The notes beneath the pieces are model-generated. The model did no database searches, was not told where the DNA came from, and saw only the letters and a program-made list of their open reading frames with translations. From an uncultured Pelolinea sp. (GTDB lineage: Bacteria > Chloroflexota > Anaerolineae > Anaerolineales > Anaerolineaceae), in the NCBI GenBank assembly GCA_937902055.1, contig CALGUJ010000026.1:1-9618 (forward strand): DNA of 9,618 bases, read 5' to 3'. Of the stretch, positions 5,113 through 9,618 are shown one piece after another; positions within the stretch are counted from its first letter, which is position 1; each line of letters begins with the position of its first letter. The position numbers and the translations under genes are program-made.

Positions 5113-7688
5113 GGCATTACCTCCACAGTCGATCCCCGGGGGGTCTTTTGCACTTCGATCCTGGATGGAAAAACATCCTTTAATTCATCCAGGTGCGTGA
5201 TCACCAAAATTTTAGCAAAGTCCCGGCTGACCAGGTTGATGGCTTCGATCAGGCGCTGACGGCCTTCGGCATCCTGGCTGCCGAAACCTTCGTCGATCAC
5301 CAGGGTCTGCAAGCGCGCGCCGGCGCGCTGCGCCAGCACGCGCGAGAGAGCCAGTCGTATGGCGAAGTTGATGCGGAAAGCTTCCCCGCCCGAGAATAGC
5401 TCGTATTCGCGCTGACCGGCGGAATCGCTGATGAGTATGTCGAGGGTTTGTTTCTTGTCCTCGCGTTTTTTATCCTTATACTCGCGTTCGGTCAGGAAAG
5501 CGATCGACATGCGCCCGTCGCTGAGCCGGTCAAGGATCTCGTTGGCTTGCGTTTCAATCTGCGGCAAAGCCTGCTCGATCAACAGCGCCGGAATGCCGTC
5601 TTTTCCGAAGGCCAGTTCAAGCGCTTTCAAGTCGGCAATTTGCGCCTTGATGGCAGCCGTTTCTTCATTTATGGATACCTGGCGGCGGCGTTGGTTTTCC
5701 AGCACATCCACCATCTGGCGGGCTGCGCCCACCTGCTGGCGGTAACTATTTTCCTCGCGGCTCAAATTCTCCAAATCCGCCTTGATCGCTTCCACATCCG
5801 GCAAAGCGGATTGGCGGGATTCCAGTTGAACACGGGTATCGCCATGCAGGGTTTCATTTTGCGCGATTTCCTGCGCCAACACCGCCCGGCTGGCTTCCAA
5901 CGCGGTAATTTCACGGTGCAGTGAATCCGCTGCCGCGCGCGCGGCTTCCAGTTTACGGTATGTCTCTTCGATTTTGCGGGCTTCCCGTTCCTCTTGACGG
6001 CGGCGTTCATGCTCTTCGGGTTGGTAACCCAGAGTCTGCAAAGACGTTTGCGCTTGCTGGAGCTGCACACGCACTTCTGCGGAAAAATCATTTCGCTCCA
6101 ACAATGCGTCAAGCTCCTTCAGGCGGGCCTCTTCACGACTCTGCCAGGATTCCATGGTTGCGGTGTAATCAGCCAGGCGCTGCTCTTTTTGGCCGCGATT
6201 TCTCTGCAAGGCAGCCAAATCATTTTGATCCTTGCGCAAAGCGGATATCCGGTCTTTGCATTCGGTCTGCGCTTGCTCGTTTTCGCGCAGCTCGCGCGAA
6301 TTTTCGCGGTAGCGGTCGCCCTGGCTTTTCCCCGTATTGTCCATCTGGTCCAAAATTCCCCGCCGGTGTTCATCGGTTAAGGGCTGGCCGCATAATGGGC
6401 ACTGCGAACCCCCGGCAGCTTTCAGGGCTTCGATATCTTTTTTCAATACGTCCATGCTGTCCTTGAGCAGCAAATTTTCTGCGCGCAGTTCTGAATTTCG
6501 GGTTTGCAGCATGGATAGCTTTTCTTCCAGCGCGGGAATCTCACGCAGGCGATTCTCAAGGTCATCCAGTTTTTGCTGTTCTGCGGCCATTTCCGCCCGC
6601 AAGCTTGTTTGCAGGGGGCTGATTTTCACAATTTCCGCTTCACGGTCCTGGAGATGCCGGCGTTCCTGAAGCAGGCGAGCCTCCTCGGTTTTCAGTTCAG
6701 TCTCAAACCGCGAGCGATCTGTCTGAATTGCGTGATATCGGCCGGCTAACTGGTCCCATTCTTCCAGCTCTGCGCGCTGCGCCTGCCAGGCTTGATAGGC
6801 GCGCATGATGGTTTCGGTTTGCTGCAGGATGCGCTCTCCCGCTTCCAGTTCAGCGCGGCGCTGCTTTTCCTGTTCGGCCAGATCAGCCTGACGCCGTCTG
6901 TCGGATTCCAGGCGCGTTGAAAGCAGCGCCAGCTTTTCCTGATCGGATCTAACTTGCAGATAATCCGCCTGGGCGCGGTTCCAAAGCTGCTCTTTTTCTG
7001 CGCGCAGCGCGGCGGTTTTTTCGAGCGTTTTTGTCAGCAGCGCAAGTTTTTCGCGGCGTTCAGGTTCCTGTTCCAGTTCCGCCAGAATTTCATTCAGTAT
7101 CTGCTGTTTGAGGTTCAGGTCATTATCGCAAACGCGCCGCCGGCGGGCAGCCTCATCACGGTAAACCTCCCAAACCTCCAGGCCCAGGATGCTCCCAAGG
7201 ATCTCCTTTCGCCGGGCGGGGATTTGCTGGGTGAACAGATCGGCTTTGCCCTGCAAAAAGAAAACGGAATTAACGAAAGTATCGTAATCCAGATGCAACG
7301 TGCGGCGGATGCGCTCTTCGGTGGCGCGTACCCCGGCTTCGGTGAGCGGTTTCCACTCGCCGTTTTGCGCGCGTATCTGGAATTCCAGTTGAACGCCTTT
7401 CCCGCGTTCTTTGATGCGTTCCACTCGGTAGCGGCCGGATTCGTAATCGAATTCCAGCGCCACGCGGCAGCCGCTTTTGTCGTTCTTCTTCAAGGCGTCG
7501 TTGATCAGCGCATCGTCGTCATTGCGGCGGGCTTTGCCGAACAGCGCCCAGGTGATGGCGTCGAACAGGGTGGACTTGCCGGCTCCGTTCGGGCCGGATA
7601 TGCAGGCCACATCGATCTCCGAAAAGTCGACAACCGTTTCGTCGCGGTAAGAAAGAAAACCCTGCAGGGTAAGCTTGAGCGGGATCAT
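5109..7688 (-). CDS. sbcC: DNA double-strand break repair ATPase SbcC (Rad50-like)
   Basis: 859 residues, the ATPase and coiled-coil subunit of the SbcCD (Mre11/Rad50-type) complex that opens hairpins and trims blocked DNA ends. The N-terminal ABC lobe has Walker A GPNGAGKST (32-40, K38) and a Q-loop at Q146 in FFLQGK. Two long coiled-coil arms (roughly 170-425 and 445-690, rich in Glu, Arg, Leu and Gln) flank the zinc hook CPLC (C430, C433), through which two SbcC molecules dimerise around zinc. The C-terminal lobe has the signature FSGGE (765-769), Walker B TLVIDE (795-800), a D-loop GSQD (803-806) and the switch histidine H832 in ITH. Every catalytic landmark is intact; the length is somewhat below the roughly 1000 residues of well-known SbcC proteins, through shorter arms. 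The start overlaps the sbcD stop by 4 nt (ATGA); the stop overlaps the next gene likewise. Confidence 0.96.
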   Translation of the reverse strand: MIPLKLTLQGFLSYRDETVVDFSEIDVACISGPNGAGKSTLFDAITWALFGKARRNDDDALINDALKKNDKSGCRVALEFDYESGRYRVERIKERGKGVQLEFQIRAQNGEWKPLTEAGVRATEERIRRTLHLDYDTFVNSVFFLQGKADLFTQQIPARRKEILGSILGLEVWEVYRDEAARRRRVCDNDLNLKQQILNEILAELEQEPERREKLALLTKTLEKTAALRAEKEQLWNRAQADYLQVRSDQEKLALLSTRLESDRRRQADLAEQEKQRRAELEAGERILQQTETIMRAYQAWQAQRAELEEWDQLAGRYHAIQTDRSRFETELKTEEARLLQERRHLQDREAEIVKISPLQTSLRAEMAAEQQKLDDLENRLREIPALEEKLSMLQTRNSELRAENLLLKDSMDVLKKDIEALKAAGGSQCPLCGQPLTDEHRRGILDQMDNTGKSQGDRYRENSRELRENEQAQTECKDRISALRKDQNDLAALQRNRGQKEQRLADYTATMESWQSREEARLKELDALLERNDFSAEVRVQLQQAQTSLQTLGYQPEEHERRRQEEREARKIEETYRKLEAARAAADSLHREITALEASRAVLAQEIAQNETLHGDTRVQLESRQSALPDVEAIKADLENLSREENSYRQQVGAARQMVDVLENQRRRQVSINEETAAIKAQIADLKALELAFGKDGIPALLIEQALPQIETQANEILDRLSDGRMSIAFLTEREYKDKKREDKKQTLDILISDSAGQREYELFSGGEAFRINFAIRLALSRVLAQRAGARLQTLVIDEGFGSQDAEGRQRLIEAINLVSRDFAKILVITHLDELKDVFPSRIEVQKTPRGSTVEVMP

Positions 7689-8965
7689 AACGCTGAATCC
7701 ACTCCCTGGTTTTCACCGGCTTCATTTTCTTCCGCATTTTGGAAGATGTCCTTGGCCAGGGTCGAAAGGCGTCCGGTATCCAGCTTTTGGTCCGGAAAGA
7801 CTTTCCAATATAAATCCAGCAGCTCCAGCGGAGAAATGGACGTGATACTCTGGTCCTCCGGCAGCCTTAGGCGCGACGAAAGCAGGGGGCGTTTGACAAA
7901 ATGGAATTCAAAAGCGCTCTCCGCCTTGCGCCGGATCTCGGGTTCATCGATCAGCGCGTCCAGTTCGCGCGGGTAATAAACGATCAGCCGGAAAATGGAA
8001 TCTTTGAGGTTTTTTTCATTAGGAAATTCTTCCAGGATCTTCTGGTTGATATCTTCGCTGCTCTTGATGTGAATTTTTCGATCAAAGAATTGCCTGCCAC
8101 GAAGAAGATGCTTTTTAATGTCTGCTTTACCTTTTTCAAGATTGATAATTACAAAATATTTCTGCTTCTTTGCTTCACTAAAATCTATTTTTTCAATAGA
8201 ACCTGGATAAATTACTGGTGGCTTTTCTTTTTCACCATTTATTCCCTCATTAGCATTTTGAAAGGTATGAATATGACCTAAAGCTACATAATCCAATCGT
8301 TGATCCTTAATTATTGAACCAGGAAGGTAAAAGTCAGAGCCTAACATTATAGAACGTTCGCTACCGAAGAAAGCTCCATGAACTAAGGCATGAGCTGTAA
8401 GAATTGTTGGCAAATTAAGATCGATTTCTTTAAAAAACTCATTAATAATAAATTCTAAGTATTGTTCCAGATTGGAAATCAGATCCTGCTGCCCCTCCTC
8501 CTCCCCCTCCATCGCCGCCGCCAGGCCGGAACGGTTCAGCCAGGGAATGCCGATCACCTGCACCGGCAGCCCGCCCAGGTCGGCGGGTTTCAGCAAACAA
8601 GGTTTGCTGATCACGCGCACGTTGGGTACTTGCAGCGTTTCAAATTCCTGCAGCGCGTTGGCGCGGCCCGAAGCCGGAGAAACGTCGTGGTTGCCGACCA
8701 CCAGCAGGGTTTGGATGCCGGCGGCGGAAAGGCGCATGATGCGCTTGCCCCACTCGCGCTGGTAGGTGGGCGCGGGGGTGCGATCGCGGTAGGCGTCGCC
8801 GGCGAAAATAACCAGGTCGACCTTCTCACCGATGGCCGTGTCCACGATGGTATCCAGCGATTTGAGAAAATCCAGCACGCGCAGCGGCAGCCCGCTTTCA
8901 GGGTCGTGCCGTCCCTGGCGCGCCAGGTCGATGTGTGCGTCCGCGAAATGCAGGAGCTTGATCAT
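7685..8965 (-). CDS. sbcD: Exonuclease SbcCD subunit D (Mre11-like metallophosphoesterase)
   Basis: 426 residues, the nuclease subunit partnering SbcC. The calcineurin-like phosphoesterase motifs are in order: D9-A-H11 (FADAHID), G56-D57 (FAGDAYRDR), G91-N92-H93-D94, H192 (TAHALVHG) and G230-H231-I-H233. Together these supply two-metal coordination for Mn-dependent cleavage. The C-terminal third is the capping and SbcC-contact region and ends in a Glu/Asn-rich tail. The 'GRHDPESGLPLRVLDFLKSLDTIVD' region (18-42) strongly recalls Chloroflexota homologues. Residues about 166-327 are encoded by DNA of about 31% GC (8101-8460) against about 63% just upstream in the gene (8521-8700), and are rich in Lys, Ile, Asn and Phe; the reading frame and motifs remain intact. 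It is the first gene of a four-gene minus-strand operon. The Shine-Dalgarno is weak (GGA about 10 nt before ATG). Confidence 0.96.
   Translation of the reverse strand: MIKLLHFADAHIDLARQGRHDPESGLPLRVLDFLKSLDTIVDTAIGEKVDLVIFAGDAYRDRTPAPTYQREWGKRIMRLSAAGIQTLLVVGNHDVSPASGRANALQEFETLQVPNVRVISKPCLLKPADLGGLPVQVIGIPWLNRSGLAAAMEGEEEGQQDLISNLEQYLEFIINEFFKEIDLNLPTILTAHALVHGAFFGSERSIMLGSDFYLPGSIIKDQRLDYVALGHIHTFQNANEGINGEKEKPPVIYPGSIEKIDFSEAKKQKYFVIINLEKGKADIKKHLLRGRQFFDRKIHIKSSEDINQKILEEFPNEKNLKDSIFRLIVYYPRELDALIDEPEIRRKAESAFEFHFVKRPLLSSRLRLPEDQSITSISPLELLDLYWKVFPDQKLDTGRLSTLAKDIFQNAEENEAGENQGVDSAL
7985..8470 (-). other. AT-rich block within sbcD (mosaic segment)
   Basis: By hand count 8101-8460 is about 31% GC, 8521-8700 is about 63% and 7921-7980 is about 62%. 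The right edge near 8468-8475 is abrupt; the left edge fades between about 7980 and 8050. The frame is continuous, so this looks like a segment of different ancestry rather than an insertion. Homologous recombination with an AT-rich relative or an assembly chimera are the two explanations that fit. Confidence 0.6.
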
Positions 8966-9104
8966 GAATACGAATCCGTCATCTCATACCCGATGTTACC
9001 GTCAATTGTAATCCGCATCATGAAAATCTTACTTTTATTTAATGGAATGCTGATGAAATTTAATACCGCTGCCGGTATACTATGCTTGTCTAAAGAGAAA
9101 TGCC
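8966..9104. promoter_or_regulatory. Divergent intergenic region between sbcD and the rhomboid gene
   Basis: 139 bp, AT-rich, holding no convincing gene. For the rhomboid gene a -10-like TATACT (5 of 6 match) lies at 9076-9081, predicting initiation near 9088; no good -35 is seen. For sbcD on the minus strand TACAAT (5 of 6) lies at 9010-9005, predicting a leader of about 32 nt, also without a clear -35. Both are weak single-element predictions. Confidence 0.3.
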
Positions 9105-9618
9105 ATGATACCCATTCGCGATACGATCCGATCCCGTTCTTTTCCTTACGTCAACTGGCTGATCATCATCCTGAACAGCCTGATCTTTTTCTACCAATCC
9201 AACCTATCCTCCAGCCAACTGGACGCGTTCGTTGAAACCTTTGCTTTGATTCCCGCGCAGATAAATCCGCTCAATCCTGTGAGCTGGTATCCGCTGCTGA
9301 CGCATATGTGGCTGCATGCCTCCTTTTGGCATTTGCTTGGCAACATGTGGGTGTTGTTCATCTTCGGGGATAACGTGGAGGACCGCCTGGGTTCTACACG
9401 CTACCTGATCTTTTACCTGTTGGGCGGCATCAGCGCCGGCCTGCTGCAATATTTCTTTTCCGCCAGCAGCGAAATCGCCGCGCTGGGCGCCAGCGGCGCG
9501 ATCGCGGCCGTGATGGGCGCGTATTTCGTTTTCTACCCGAATTCCAAAGTCGTCACGTTTGTGCCCATCTTTTTCTTCGGATGGTTCGTCAGAATTTCAT
9601 CCTACGTATTTTTCGCCA
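9105..9618 (+). CDS. Rhomboid family intramembrane serine protease (3' end outside window)
   Basis: 171 codons from ATG 9105 to the window edge, with no stop. Rhomboids cleave transmembrane substrates inside the lipid bilayer. Hydrophobic helices are seen at about residues 16-31 (TM1), 77-88 (TM2, after the L1 loop), 99-118 (TM3), 124-144 (TM4) and 149-165 (TM5). The L1 and TM2 region carries H71 and the characteristic H76-LLG-N80 motif (HxxxN). The catalytic serine is S130 in GASG at the start of TM4. The catalytic histidine in TM6 lies beyond the window, so the dyad cannot be confirmed. The short cytoplasmic N-terminus MIPIRDTIRSRSFPYVNW is typical of bacterial rhomboids. The ribosome site is weak (AAGAG at 9093-9097). 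A 2-codon reading ATG-CCA-TGA at 9100 overlaps the real start and is ignored. It is divergent from sbcD; no functional link to neighbours is apparent. Confidence 0.93.
   Translation, partial: MIPIRDTIRSRSFPYVNWLIIILNSLIFFYQSNLSSSQLDAFVETFALIPAQINPLNPVSWYPLLTHMWLHASFWHLLGNMWVLFIFGDNVEDRLGSTRYLIFYLLGGISAGLLQYFFSASSEIAALGASGAIAAVMGAYFVFYPNSKVVTFVPIFFFGWFVRISSYVFFA

Noticed and set aside
6954..7976. 340-codon plus-strand open frame antisense to sbcC and the end of sbcD
   Set aside because: It lies opposite intact SbcC and SbcD coding sequence with all catalytic motifs; long antisense frames are a by-product of GC-rich codons, and no ribosome site or recognisable domain is seen.
8999..9004. TTGACG on the minus strand as a -35 element for sbcD
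   Set aside because: No acceptable -10 hexamer occurs 16-18 nt downstream, and the start codon is too close.
8462..9235. 257-codon plus-strand frame spanning the sbcD 5' end, the intergenic region and the start of the rhomboid gene
   Set aside because: It is a shadow of sbcD on one side and out of frame with the rhomboid gene on the other; no domain or ribosome site. The internal ATG at 9020 (MKILLLFNG...) looks signal-like but runs in the wrong frame through the rhomboid gene.
1..9618. Mobile element, CRISPR, tRNA or defence island signals
   Set aside because: No transposase, terminal repeats, spacer-repeat periodicity, tRNA-like cloverleaf or recognised defence gene was seen; SbcCD and rhomboid are ordinary chromosomal genes.

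Overview
This window most likely comes from a chromosome of the phylum Chloroflexota (Anaerolineae-like). The main clue is the SbcD/SbcC pair, whose N-termini match my recollection of Chloroflexota homologues. Background GC is moderate to high, and the genes are densely packed with overlapping start and stop codons. The assignment is inference, not a search result. There are no tRNA or rRNA genes, CRISPR arrays, insertion sequences or phage genes.

Layout, left to right. (1) The first 98 bases are the 5' end of a minus-strand gene resembling a MarR-family regulator. (2) A divergent intergenic region (99-254) carries phased TTAA boxes and a good sigma-70-like promoter with TATAAT at 204-209. 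(3) A plus-strand block of four genes (255-2785) is a tandem duplication of a two-gene cassette: histidine phosphatase, HAD hydrolase, histidine phosphatase, HAD hydrolase. (4) Converging on it with a 2-bp gap is a minus-strand operon read from 8965 to 2788 in the order sbcD, sbcC, GT4 glycosyltransferase, GT4 glycosyltransferase. Its junctions are 4-bp overlaps or direct abutment. (5) A divergent spacer (8966-9104) separates sbcD from a rhomboid-type intramembrane protease gene that runs off the right edge.

How the genes may work together. SbcD (nuclease) and SbcC (ABC ATPase with coiled coils and a zinc hook) form the Mre11/Rad50-type complex that processes hairpins and DNA ends. The two glycosyltransferases appear to share its transcript, but no functional link is evident. 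Each histidine phosphatase/HAD pair is translationally coupled, which suggests the partners act in one pathway, perhaps sequential dephosphorylation of an unknown metabolite. Both HAD proteins lack the second aspartate of motif I (Glu in one, Ala in the other). The MarR-like gene next door is the obvious candidate regulator of the cassette.

The signals most worth a second look are the duplicated, diverging phosphatase cassette with altered HAD catalytic motifs; the phased TTAA operator candidate; an AT-rich block of about 480 bp inside the otherwise GC-rich sbcD gene, suggesting a mosaic gene; and a glycosyltransferase whose E-x7-E donor-site motif is degenerate.
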